NCBI GenBank assembly: GCA_025357915.1 | Contig: JANYLH010000027.1 | Location: forward strand, 101,305 to 165,304 | Direction of reading: 5' to 3' | Length of the DNA: 64,000 nt | DNA from: Gammaproteobacteria bacterium | GTDB taxonomy: Bacteria; Pseudomonadota; Gammaproteobacteria; Steroidobacterales; Steroidobacteraceae | Shown: positions 1 to 7,433 of the stretch, one piece after another | Layout of the letters: every line of letters starts with the position of its first letter | Numbering within the stretch: position 1 is the stretch's first letter | Program-made: the position numbers and the translations under genes | The notes under the pieces: model-generated | What the model was told of the DNA's origin: nothing | Seen by the model: only the letters and a program-made list of their open reading frames with translations | Database searches by the model: none

Positions 1-695
1 TAGGCATCGGGGCCGGCCCAGTACCAGACCATGTGTGCGATCGGCAGGTAGGCGAAGGTCCACCAGATGGCGATGAACAGCAATACCGCCGAGAACTTCA
101 CGCGCTCGGCGAAGGCACCGACGATGAGGCAGGGGGTGATCGCCGCGAAGGTGAGCTGGAACACCATGAACACGTATTCGGGGATGACCACACCCTTGCT
201 GAAGGTGGCCACGTTCGAACTGCCGTCCATCCCCTTGAGGAACAAGCGGCCGAAGCCGCCGAAGAAATCGCCGCCCTCGGTAAAGGCGACGCTGTAGCCA
301 TAGATGGCCCACAGCACCGCCATCAGGCTGAACACCACGAATACCTGCATCAGCACCGACAACACGTTCTTGCCACGGACCAGGCCGCCGTAGAACAGCG
401 CGAGGCCCGGAATCGTCATCAGGATCACCAGCACCGTGGAGGTCATCATCCACGAGGTGTCGCCTTTGTCGGGCGTGGGCGCCGCAACGGCGGCCGGCGC
501 GGCCAGCGGTGCGGTGGCGGCGAGCGGTGCCGCAGCGGCGGTTGGGGCGTCGGCCGCGGCGGCAACCGGTGCGGCCGCTTCCGCGCGTGCCGGCACGGCG
601 TGCAGCAGCGCCAGGCCCAGGAGCGAGACGGCGAACGCCGTGGCGCACCGCCGCGCATTGAACCCGCGGAAGATACTGTTGACGGTCATGCCCAT
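1..695 (-). CDS. amtB: Ammonium transporter AmtB (5' part, runs off the window)
   Basis: Inner-membrane ammonium channel. Only the N-terminal 231 codons are in the window. After a hydrophobic signal-like stretch comes an Ala-rich segment of about 35 residues, then the Amt fold: a first helix with TSTVLVILMTIPGLALFYGG, the LVRGKNVLSVLMQVF segment, and later LTFAAITPCLIVGAFAERVK and the HMVWYWAGPD stretch, all typical of AmtB. I chose the ATG at 695 because GGGAG lies 8 bases before it; an in-frame ATG follows two codons later. A sigma-54-type promoter lies about 105 bases upstream, fitting NtrC control. A PII gene (glnK) often sits beside amtB but is not visible here. The Ala-rich N-terminal extension is a variant seen in proteobacterial Amt proteins with cleaved signals. 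Confidence 0.93.
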   Translation of the reverse strand, partial: MGMTVNSIFRGFNARRCATAFAVSLLGLALLHAVPARAEAAAPVAAAADAPTAAAAPLAATAPLAAPAAVAAPTPDKGDTSWMMTSTVLVILMTIPGLALFYGGLVRGKNVLSVLMQVFVVFSLMAVLWAIYGYSVAFTEGGDFFGGFGRLFLKGMDGSSNVATFSKGVVIPEYVFMVFQLTFAAITPCLIVGAFAERVKFSAVLLFIAIWWTFAYLPIAHMVWYWAGPDA

Positions 696-800
696 GCCTG
701 CGACTCCCAGCATTTGTGTACGAACCAACCCCTAAAACCATGTTCCGGCGCGACGGCGGCGCGCGTATGCTGTCGATTCCCGCACAGCGCCAAGGCTGGT

Positions 801-816
801 TGCAGAATCCGTGCCA
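801..816 (-). promoter_or_regulatory. Sigma-54 (-24/-12) promoter for amtB
   Basis: On the minus strand the bases read TGGCACGGATTCTGCA. This matches the sigma-54 consensus TGGCACG-N4-TTGCA at all positions except one T to C change, with the GG and GC elements correctly spaced. Transcription would start near 790 and give a leader of about 95 bases before amtB. A half-site TGCACC at 867-872, similar to one arm of an NtrC site, lies about 55 bases upstream; the other arm is poor. Confidence 0.72.
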
Positions 817-932
817 CGGGCACTGCTGGCCGATTCGCCTCTGTGCGGGGGTTTGCGGCGCGCCGTTGCACCAATCTGGGCTTCGGGCACCGCGCAACGC
901 GCGATTTCGGGGCACTCATTCAGGAACCGGCT

Positions 933-1208
933 ATGGAAAACACCCAGATCGAAGAAATGGTCCGGCGCTTCATTGCGGGGCTCCCGGCGGCGCTTGGCAA
1001 CATGCGCAGCGAACTGGAAGCCAATTTTCGCGCCGTACTGCAGGGTGCCGCGGGGCGTTTCGATCTGACTTCGCGCGCCGAGTTCGACGTCCAGGCCAAG
1101 GTACTCGAGCGCGCGCGCGCGCGAATCACCGAACTCGACGCGCGCGTGGCCCTGCTCGAGCAGCGGTTCGAGCAGCTCCAGCAGTCGCTCCCGCCGGTAT
1201 CCGACTAG
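933..1208 (+). CDS. ubiK: Ubiquinone biosynthesis accessory factor UbiK (YqiC/BMFP family)
   Basis: A 91-residue helical protein beginning MENTQIEEMVRRF and ending in a coiled-coil segment (about residues 50-82) rich in Arg, Glu and Leu. Length and layout match UbiK/YqiC, which in E. coli binds UbiJ and helps assemble the ubiquinone-synthesis complex under oxygen. The start at 933 is supported by AGGA eight bases upstream; the longer reading frame in front is very high GC and lacks family similarity. It is divergent from amtB and lies 40 bases upstream of comM, an order common in Gammaproteobacteria (glnK-amtB, ubiK and comM are often together). Confidence 0.88.
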   Translation: MENTQIEEMVRRFIAGLPAALGNMRSELEANFRAVLQGAAGRFDLTSRAEFDVQAKVLERARARITELDARVALLEQRFEQLQQSLPPVSD

Positions 1209-1248
1209 CCGATCACACTGGCTGGCACTGGCGGCGGCGGGCACGGGT

Positions 1249-2760
1249 GTGAGCGTCTCGCAGGTGTTGAGTCGGGCGCAGCTCGGGCTCGACGCGCCGC
1301 TGGTGCAGATCGAGGCACACCTGGGCAGCGGCCTGCCGGGCTTCAGCATCGTGGGGCTCCCTGCACCGGTGGTGCGCGAGAGCCGCGAGCGCGTGCGCTC
1401 GGCCATTGTCAATTCGGGGTACGAGTTTCCGCCAGGCCGCATCACCGTCAACCTGGCGCCGGTGGAGCTCTCGAAGGAAGGCGGCCGTTACGATCTGCCG
1501 GTGGCTCTCGCGTTGCTCGTGGCCAGCGGCCAGCTGCGGGTCCGCCGCCAGGCAGAAGCCGAGTGCTACGGCGAGCTGGGGCTGGGAGGCGAGCTGCGTC
1601 CGGTGCGCGGCCTGGTGCTGGCGGCCATCCAGGCCGCGCGGGTCGGGCACGACATGCTGTTGCCGCGCGCTGACCTGCAGGAGGTGGCTCTGGCGCGCCA
1701 CCGGCAGGCCTTCGGCTTCACCAACCTGCGCGGCGTGTGCCGTTTTCTCGGAGGCGAAGCGGACGGCGAAGTCGCGGTGGCCGATCCTGGCGCCGCGAGT
1801 CCCTGCGTTCCCGTGCCCGCTGATTCGATCGACGAAGTCCGGGGGCAGTGGCGAGCGAAGCGGGCACTGACGATCGCTGCAGCCGGCGGCCACAGCCTGC
1901 TCATGGTCGGGCCGCCTGGCAGCGGCAAGACCATGCTCGCCTCGCGCCTCCCGGCGCTGCTCCCGCCGCTCACCGAAGCCGAGGCGATCGAGGTCGCGGG
2001 CATCGCCTCGATCAGCATGCCGGGCTTTGATCCGGCGCGCTGGGGGCAGCGGCCGTTCCGGTCCCCGCACCACGCCTCCTCCGCCAATGCCATCGTCGGC
2101 GGCGGCTCGAAGCTGCGCGCCGGCGAAATCAGCCTGGCCCATCACGGCGTGCTGTTCATGGACGAATTGCCCGAGTTCGACCGGCGTGTGCTCGAAGCCC
2201 TCCGTGAGCCGCTCGAGTCGGGCGCCATCACGCTGGCGCGCGCCGCCGACCGGCTCGAACTGCCGGCGGAATTCCAGCTGGTAGCCGCGATGAATCCCTG
2301 TCCCTGCGGTTACCTCGGCGACGATTCGCGCCGCTGCAAGTGCGGGCCACGGCGCGTGCAGCGCTACCGCAGTCGCATCTCCGGCCCATTGCTCGACCGC
2401 ATCGACCTGCACATCGAAGTGCCGCGCGTCGATCCCGCGTCGCTCCAGCGGGCCGCTTGCGCCGGCGAGGGGGCCAGGCTTGCCGGGTCGGTGCGCGCTG
2501 CGCGCGCCCTGCAACTGGCGCGGCAGCGCTGCTGCAACGCGCGACTCGATCATGCCGGCATCGAGGCGCATTGCCGCACCGAACCCGCCGCCCGCCGCCT
2601 GATCGCGCGCGTGAGCGAGCGCCTCGGGCTATCGGCCCGCGGCTATCATCGCTTGTTGAAGGTGGCGCGCACGATCGCCGACCTGGAGGGCACAGACGCC
2701 CTCGGCGCCGCGCATGTCAGTGAAGCCGCGGGCCTGCGGCCGTCGGCCGAAGAACCCTAG
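1249..2760 (+). CDS. comM: ComM/YifB family Mg-chelatase-like AAA+ ATPase
   Basis: 503 residues, the usual size for ComM, a hexameric helicase that drives branch migration during natural transformation. The N-terminal ChlI-like domain contains [11 protein letters not shown] and the [13 protein letters not shown] segment. The AAA+ core has Walker [17 protein letters not shown], Walker [10 protein letters not shown] and the zinc-like CPCGYLGD...CKC segment. The C-terminal domain carries the [16 protein letters not shown] signature. Translation starts at GTG 1249. It follows ubiK closely on the same strand, and its stop overlaps the stop of the convergent cytochrome gene. Presence of comM hints at, but does not prove, competence. 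Confidence 0.95.
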   Translation: MSVSQVLSRAQLGLDAPLVQIEAHLGSGLPGFSIVGLPAPVVRESRERVRSAIVNSGYEFPPGRITVNLAPVELSKEGGRYDLPVALALLVASGQLRVRRQAEAECYGELGLGGELRPVRGLVLAAIQAARVGHDMLLPRADLQEVALARHRQAFGFTNLRGVCRFLGGEADGEVAVADPGAASPCVPVPADSIDEVRGQWRAKRALTIAAAGGHSLLMVGPPGSGKTMLASRLPALLPPLTEAEAIEVAGIASISMPGFDPARWGQRPFRSPHHASSANAIVGGGSKLRAGEISLAHHGVLFMDELPEFDRRVLEALREPLESGAITLARAADRLELPAEFQLVAAMNPCPCGYLGDDSRRCKCGPRRVQRYRSRISGPLLDRIDLHIEVPRVDPASLQRAACAGEGARLAGSVRAARALQLARQRCCNARLDHAGIEAHCRTEPAARRLIARVSERLGLSARGYHRLLKVARTIADLEGTDALGAAHVSEAAGLRPSAEEP

Positions 2761-3272
2761 CCGCCCTTCAGCACCAGGTAATCGACGCCGGCCTTGATGA
2801 GTTCATCGCCGAGGTCGGTGCGCCCACCCTTGGCGGGCATTGCGCCGGCAGTGCCCACGTAGCCCTTGATCGCGTGCTCATACAGCGCCGCCTTGCCCTT
2901 GGCGATGCGCGGCGCCCAGGCCGTGCGATCGCCGAACTTCGGTGCGCCGACCAGGCCGGCGGCGTGGCAGTTCTTGCAGACCGCTTCGTACAGGGCCGGC
3001 CCGTCCTTGGGCACCTGCAGGGCGATGGCGGATCCCTGCGCCGGGGCCGCGATCACCAGGGCGGAATTATCCGCGCCGGCCACGGCGACGCGCGCGAAGG
3101 GCTTGATCCGCTCACCGACGCTGTCCACGTATTTCGGATCCGAGTAGACCTCGGGCTCCTGGGTGCGGCCGGCCACCACCCGCGCCAGCGCGAAGATGAT
3201 GAGGGCGATCACGATCAGCCCGCCGATGATCATGCTGAAGGTATTGAAGAAATGGGTGTCTTGTTTGCTCAC
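2757..3272 (-). CDS. Membrane-anchored cytochrome c5-type protein
   Basis: 171 residues with an N-terminal membrane anchor (about residues 13-32, [20 protein letters not shown]) and a C-terminal monohaem domain. The haem motif is CKNCH, and the distal Met lies in the GAMPAKGG stretch. This is the cytochrome c5 (CycB-like) layout, acting as a periplasmic electron carrier to terminal oxidases. The linker between anchor and haem domain is about 75 residues. Its stop codon overlaps that of comM on the other strand. Confidence 0.88.
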   Translation of the reverse strand: MSKQDTHFFNTFSMIIGGLIVIALIIFALARVVAGRTQEPEVYSDPKYVDSVGERIKPFARVAVAGADNSALVIAAPAQGSAIALQVPKDGPALYEAVCKNCHAAGLVGAPKFGDRTAWAPRIAKGKAALYEHAIKGYVGTAGAMPAKGGRTDLGDELIKAGVDYLVLKGG

Positions 3273-3372
3273 GGGCAGTCCGATAGGTGGCCAAGGAACT
3301 CGATCGGGTCAATTATAACGGCTGAATCCGTATTCGTTGAACCGCCCGCAACTCCCGCCGCTCACGGCAGGA

Positions 3373-3449
3373 TGGCGCGCCCGGCGGGATTCGAACCCAC
3401 GACCCCTGCCTTCGGAGGGCAGTACTCTATCCAGCTGAGCTACGGGCGC
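3373..3449 (-). tRNA. tRNA-Arg, anticodon CCG
   Basis: A complete 77-base cloverleaf. The acceptor 5' strand GCGCCCG pairs with CGGGCGC, the anticodon stem CTGCC/GGCAG encloses loop CTCCGAA (anticodon CCG, reading codon CGG), and the T-loop contains GGTTCGAATCC. The 3' CCA is encoded. CGG is a common Arg codon in this high-GC sequence. It lies downstream of corA and upstream of the cytochrome c5 gene on the same strand. Confidence 0.96.
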
Positions 3450-3472
3450 GGCGGCGCGCAAGATTACCCGAA

Positions 3473-3508
3473 CCGCCCGGCCCGCGCGACCTGCCTGTAA
3501 CCGGGCGG
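3473..3508. other. Hairpin between corA and tRNA-Arg
   Basis: Arms CCGCCCGG (3473-3480) and CCGGGCGG (3501-3508) are perfectly complementary and enclose 20 bases. It lies just after the corA stop on the minus strand. There is no clean T run, so it could be a weak terminator or processing site before the tRNA. Confidence 0.3.
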
Positions 3509-3519
3509 CCCGGCGGCCG

Positions 3520-4485
3520 CTACAACCAACCGCGGCGCTTGAAGATCAGGTAGGGAATGACCGCCGAGGTGACCATCAGTCCGAGCGCGCCCAGGAACCC
3601 CCAGGACTCGTGGGCCCAGGGTATGTGGTCGAAATTCATGCCATAGATGGCGCCGATCACTGAAGGCGGGAGCAGGAACACCGTGACCACCGAGAAGATC
3701 TTCAGGATGTTGTTCTGGTCGATATTGATCATGCCCAGGGTGGCATCGAGTATGAACGAGACGTTGTTGCCGAGGAACGAGGCGTGGTCGCTCATGGCGA
3801 TGACATCGCGCGAGAGCGTACGGAGCCGCGTGCGCACGTCGTTGGTGAGGTTGACCGCGGTCGCCTGCTGTACGAAGGCCAGCGCCCGCCCGAGGCTCAC
3901 CAGGCTTTCGCGGGTCTTGGCGATGAGCTCGCCGCTCTGGCCGACGCGCTCGAGCACGGCCCGGAAGTCACGCGGCCCGCCGCGCCGGCGATGCGTGGGG
4001 CGCGTGAATACCTCGGCGGAAATGGCGTCGAGGTCCGCGCTGACGCGCTCGATGACGTCGGCCACGCGGTTGATGATCGCCTCGATGAGGCCAGCCAGCA
4101 CCGCGGGCCCCGAACTGCACGCGGGCGCGTGACGCTCCGCGTAGCTGATGAAGCGCCGGAACGGCAGCGGGTCGGTGTAGCGGTTGGTAATCAGCCAGCC
4201 ATCCTTGAGGATGAAGGTGACCTGTGAATTCTGCGGCAGGTCGGTGTCGAGCTTGGTGACAATGGTCGCGGTCAGGTAGATCGCGCCAGCCTCTTCGTAG
4301 AGCCGATTGGAGGATTCGATCTCGCGCATTTCCTCGCGCGTCGGTACGTCAACGCCGCACTGGGCCTCGATGGCCCGTTCCTCCTCGGGTGTGGGTTCGA
4401 GCAGGTCGATCCACAGCGTATCAGCGAGCGCCGCGTCGCCGGCGCTGACCAGCCCCTGGCCCTGTAGCGCGTAGCGGTTGAGCAT
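3520..4485 (-). CDS. corA: CorA magnesium/cobalt transporter
   Basis: 321 residues. A cytoplasmic alpha/beta and long-helix domain (1-255) is followed by two C-terminal membrane helices (about 260-280 and 294-315). The pore signature YGMNF is at 281-285, immediately after TM1, and the protein ends in the basic tail FKRRGW. This is the size and order of bacterial CorA, a pentameric Mg2+ channel. It stands alone between the tRNA-Arg and dsbA. The start at 4485 gives the expected short N-terminus. Confidence 0.95.
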   Translation of the reverse strand: MLNRYALQGQGLVSAGDAALADTLWIDLLEPTPEEERAIEAQCGVDVPTREEMREIESSNRLYEEAGAIYLTATIVTKLDTDLPQNSQVTFILKDGWLITNRYTDPLPFRRFISYAERHAPACSSGPAVLAGLIEAIINRVADVIERVSADLDAISAEVFTRPTHRRRGGPRDFRAVLERVGQSGELIAKTRESLVSLGRALAFVQQATAVNLTNDVRTRLRTLSRDVIAMSDHASFLGNNVSFILDATLGMINIDQNNILKIFSVVTVFLLPPSVIGAIYGMNFDHIPWAHESWGFLGALGLMVTSAVIPYLIFKRRGWL

Positions 4486-4508
4486 CGGCGCCGCGCGGCC
4501 CGCGCTGC

Positions 4509-5333
4509 CTAGCGACCTTTTTCGCTGGCGACGAGGTCGTTGACGATGCTGATCAGGTTGGCGGGGCTCCCCGCCATGTTGACGTCGGTGACGTACTTGC
4601 CGTTGATCACGATCAGCGGCACGCCGTCCACGTGGTAGCGATGCACGAGGTCGTCGGCCTTCGCCATATTGGCCTGCACCGTAAAGGAATTGAGGGCATT
4701 GCTGAAATCCGCGGCGCTGATGCCGTGCGCCTTGGCGAAGGCCGTCTGCGCCGCCAGGGTTTCGCTCGCGTTGTCCTGCGCGAACATGTAGTTCTTGCGG
4801 TCGTGCATTTCAGCGAACACTTCGCTGTGCACGGCCGCTTCCTTGCCCAGCGCCTCGAGCGCGTAGAACAGCCGCGCGTGCGACTGGTGCACCGGCTGCC
4901 AGGTGACCGGCACGCGGCGGAAATCGACGTAGGGCGGCTTGCTCTTGCGCCAGCTCTCGAGATAAGGATCGAGCGCGTAGCAATGCGGGCAGGCGTACCA
5001 GAACACTTCGATGACTTCGACCTTGCCCGGTGCGGCGTCAGTCGGCTGGGCCGGCACCAGCGGCCGGTAGTTGACGCCTGCGACCCACTTGCCCGAGGGC
5101 AGCTGGCCCGCGGCCGGGAGCGGCGAAACGCGCTCGAGCTTGGATTCCTCGGCCGCTGGCGCCGGCGCAGCCTTGGCATCGGTGCTCGCAGATTCGGCGG
5201 GGGCCGCAGGTTGCGCAGCCACCGGCACCGCCGGGGCTTCGGCCGGAGCGGCCGGCGGCGGGGTCTCGGGCTTGCCAGAGCAGGCGGCCAGCGCCAGCAA
5301 CACCATGGCAGGCCAGGTCAGGGGTTTGTTCAT
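4509..5333 (-). CDS. dsbA: Lipoprotein thiol:disulfide oxidoreductase, DsbA/DsbL family
   Basis: 274 residues. The N-terminus is a lipoprotein signal with LAAC at residues 15-18, followed by an Ala/Pro-rich tether to about residue 65, then a DsbA thioredoxin fold. The active site is FWYACPHC with Cys115 and Cys118, the classic CPHC of DsbA, and the cis-proline loop is in the VDGVPLIVINGKY segment. It catalyses disulfide formation in the periplasm. Soluble DsbA is the commoner form, so this one is expected to be anchored to a membrane with a flexible linker. It sits two bases downstream of cytochrome c4, as in Pseudomonas, and is probably cotranscribed with it. Confidence 0.92.
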   Translation of the reverse strand: MNKPLTWPAMVLLALAACSGKPETPPPAAPAEAPAVPVAAQPAAPAESASTDAKAAPAPAAEESKLERVSPLPAAGQLPSGKWVAGVNYRPLVPAQPTDAAPGKVEVIEVFWYACPHCYALDPYLESWRKSKPPYVDFRRVPVTWQPVHQSHARLFYALEALGKEAAVHSEVFAEMHDRKNYMFAQDNASETLAAQTAFAKAHGISAADFSNALNSFTVQANMAKADDLVHRYHVDGVPLIVINGKYVTDVNMAGSPANLISIVNDLVASEKGR

Positions 5334-5335
5334 GG

Positions 5336-5995
5336 TCAGCGCATTCCCTGCATGTAGGAAGCAAGATTCCGCATGTCCTCGTCCGTCAGGCGCGCGGCGA
5401 TCGTGTGCATGATGTTGCCGTTGTCGCCGCCGAAGCTCACGCCCTTCTCGTTCTTCGAGTAGCGCACGTCGGCGCTGTAGGCGCCAAGCTGCTTGATGAC
5501 GTACAAGGATTGCTGGGCGCGCAGCGCGGGGTAGCCAGCCGCGGGGTTGCCGCGGCCGGTCGGGCCATGGCAGGCCGCGCAGGCGGGGATGGCGCGGGCG
5601 CGATCGCCGCTGCGGTAGAGTTTCTCTCCCGCCTGCCAGTAGGACGGGTCGGCCTCGAGACCGCTGGCCGCCTGCTGGGAAAAATAGGCGGCCACGTCCT
5701 CCATATTCTGGTCGCTGAGCGTGACGGCCATCGCCGGCATCATGGCCGCAGAGGCGTCGCCCGCCTTGCCGGTGCGCCGGCCATCATGGAGCAGATGCAG
5801 CTGGTGCTCGATGTAGGCGGCATTCTGCCCGGCCAGGTTGGGCCATTCGGCGTTAATGCTGTTGCCGTTGGGGCCATGGCAGGCCAGGCAGGTGGCCGCG
5901 ACCGCGGCGCCGGCCTCGGCGGAGCCCTTCGACCAGGAAACGGGCGCCGCAAGCAGCAGCAGGGCGCAGCAGGCCAGACGAATTGTCGCAGTCAT
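5336..5995 (-). CDS. Dihaem cytochrome c4
   Basis: 219 residues with a Sec signal peptide (1-23) and two similar haem domains. The haem motifs are CLACH at 36-40 and CAACH at 139-143; Met-containing distal-ligand segments (MMPAMA near 85-90 and the NIMHTIAARL stretch near 195) follow each. Cytochrome c4 shuttles electrons in the periplasm, often to cbb3-type oxidases. The ATG at 5995 was chosen because it begins a proper signal peptide. The divergent engB and downstream dsbA match the Pseudomonas-type arrangement. Confidence 0.94.
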   Translation of the reverse strand: MTATIRLACCALLLLAAPVSWSKGSAEAGAAVAATCLACHGPNGNSINAEWPNLAGQNAAYIEHQLHLLHDGRRTGKAGDASAAMMPAMAVTLSDQNMEDVAAYFSQQAASGLEADPSYWQAGEKLYRSGDRARAIPACAACHGPTGRGNPAAGYPALRAQQSLYVIKQLGAYSADVRYSKNEKGVSFGGDNGNIMHTIAARLTDEDMRNLASYMQGMR

Positions 5996-6023
5996 GATGT
6001 TATCCGTGTCAGCGGGACGTGCA

Positions 6024-6029
6024 ATTGTA
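6024..6029 (-). promoter_or_regulatory. Possible -10 element for cytochrome c4
   Basis: TACAAT on the minus strand, one mismatch from TATAAT, about 30 bases before the cytochrome c4 start in the short divergent gap to engB. I find no good -35 at 16-18 bases. Confidence 0.35.
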
Positions 6030-6061
6030 CACCAGGGTCTGCGCACACTACATTCGTCGCG

Positions 6062-6661
6062 ATGAGTACCTACCCCAATGCCGCTCTGCTGTTGAGCGCG
6101 GCCCATCCTCGGCATTTTCCGCCTGACCTGGGTGCCGAAGCGGCCTTTGCCGGTCGCTCGAATGCCGGCAAATCCAGCGCCATCAACGCGCTCACGGGCC
6201 GGCGCGCGCTCGCCCGCACCGCGAAAACCCCGGGCCGCACCCGGCTGCTGAATTTCTTCGAACTGGCGCCGGGCTGCCGCATCGTCGATCTGCCGGGCTA
6301 CGGCTATGCGGAAGCGAGTGCCGCGGAACGCGCCACCTGGGCGCCGATGACCACCGCGCTGGCCCAGCGCGCCTCGCTCCGCGGCCTGTTTCTCATCGTC
6401 GACAGCCGCCGCGGTCTGCTCGAGGGCGACGACGGGCTGATCGCCTGGGCGGAGGCGGTGCGCTGCCCGGTCCACGTGCTGCTCAGCAAGACCGACAAGC
6501 TCAAGCGCGCCGAGCTGGCGCAGGCCCTGGCGGCCGCGCAGCGCGCCCTGGCGGGGCGCGCCACCGTGCAGGCCTTTTCAGCCGTGGATGGCACCGGGCT
6601 CGAGGAGGCCAGGCACCAGCTGCACCAGTGGTTCCAGAAAATAAAAGGCCCCGGTGGCTAG
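6062..6661 (+). CDS. engB: Ribosome biogenesis GTPase EngB (YihA/YsxC)
   Basis: 199 residues, normal for the family. G1 is GRSNAGKS at 31-38, the switch I region contains TPGRT, G3 is DLPGYGYA, G4 is SKTDK and G5 is near FSAVDG. EngB is an essential GTPase for 50S subunit maturation. The start at ATG 6062 leaves a 66-base gap to cytochrome c4. Its stop codon falls inside the left arm of a strong hairpin that serves as a terminator for the opposite strand. Confidence 0.95.
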   Translation: MSTYPNAALLLSAAHPRHFPPDLGAEAAFAGRSNAGKSSAINALTGRRALARTAKTPGRTRLLNFFELAPGCRIVDLPGYGYAEASAAERATWAPMTTALAQRASLRGLFLIVDSRRGLLEGDDGLIAWAEAVRCPVHVLLSKTDKLKRAELAQALAAAQRALAGRATVQAFSAVDGTGLEEARHQLHQWFQKIKGPGG

Positions 6662-6688
6662 AAATCTGGGGGGAGTAGCCACCGGGGC
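6638..6688 (-). terminator. Rho-independent terminator of the outer-membrane protein gene
   Basis: A perfect 13-base inverted repeat (6648-6660 and 6676-6688, arm GCCCCGGTGGCTA) encloses 15 bases. On the minus strand it is followed by CTTTTATTTT, a proper U tract. It ends transcription coming from 7319 leftwards. On the plus strand the tail is not U-rich, and the left arm contains the engB stop codon. Confidence 0.78.
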
Positions 6689-6791
6689 AGAGCAGCCCGC
6701 TCAGGGAGGGAAGCGGGGAGCGCATTGGTAGCACTCACATTCAGTTCGAGCGGGCCGGCCCGGGTTAGTTCCCTGCCAGCGGCGCCGGTTT

Positions 6792-7319
6792 CTAGAGAAA
6801 GGTATAGGTGGCGCCGAGCGACAGGAACGTCGGTTTTGCCGCCGTCTGCGCATCGAAGGCCTCATATTCCAGGCGCGCCGCGAAACTCCCGAAATGCAGT
6901 TGCACGCCGGCTCCGTAGGCGAGGTCGCTCCCGGTGGTGCGCAGCGAAAAACCCGGCGCCGAAGCGTCGGTCTTCCAGGAGACGTACCCGAGCTTGCCGT
7001 ACACATCCACGAGCGGGATCGGCAGGAACGCCATGACGAAGCCGTCCGCGGCACGGGTTTTTGCCTGCGCCGTGCCCACACTGGAACTGCCGAGGTCGAG
7101 GTAGTTGATTTCGACGGCCAGCAGGCTCAGGGCTCGGATGCCGGCGATCAGCTTGTAGCCCTGGTCCCGATCCTTGAAATTGAAGTTGCTGCTGCGCAGG
7201 CCGCTCTCGGACTGGCCAAGCCCGGCGCCCAGGTAGAAGCCGTGGTCGACGCTGAATGCGGGGGCAGCGGTGAGGCCCAGGGCCAGCGCCGCGGTGATTG
7301 CGAATTTTCCAGGCTGCAT
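6792..7319 (-). CDS. Outer-membrane beta-barrel protein (OmpA-like porin fold)
   Basis: 175 residues. A signal peptide (about 1-23, ending PAFS) is followed by alternating hydrophobic and polar strands with many aromatic residues: GFYLGAGLGQSE, EINYLDLG, VDVYGKLGYVSWKTDA, LAYGAGVQLHFG, RLEYEAF. It ends in ...GATYTFL, with a C-terminal aromatic segment typical of BAM substrates. This is the 8-strand OmpA/OmpW-like small barrel layout; the ligand or role is unknown. It lies downstream of polA on the same strand across a 114-base gap and ends before a strong terminator. Confidence 0.75.
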   Translation of the reverse strand: MQPGKFAITAALALGLTAAPAFSVDHGFYLGAGLGQSESGLRSSNFNFKDRDQGYKLIAGIRALSLLAVEINYLDLGSSSVGTAQAKTRAADGFVMAFLPIPLVDVYGKLGYVSWKTDASAPGFSLRTTGSDLAYGAGVQLHFGSFAARLEYEAFDAQTAAKPTFLSLGATYTFL

Positions 7320-7357
7320 CGGTTTATCTTTGCGGTGACAGAGCGCGGTCCGCTCCG

Positions 7358-7371
7358 GACTGGCGCCAGTC
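7358..7371. promoter_or_regulatory. 14-bp perfect palindrome upstream of the barrel gene
   Basis: GACTGGCGCCAGTC, fully symmetric, lies 39 bases before the start of the outer-membrane barrel gene. It could be an operator for that gene. I do not recognise the binding protein. Confidence 0.3.
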
Positions 7372-7433
7372 TACGGCCCGCCGCCGCGCGCCAGCGCATG
7401 TCGGCGTCAGGCGACGCTTTGTTTGCATAATGA

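Noticed and set aside
1213..2571. A 452-codon minus-strand frame opposite comM
   Set aside because: His/Arg/Gln-rich shadow with no family resemblance.
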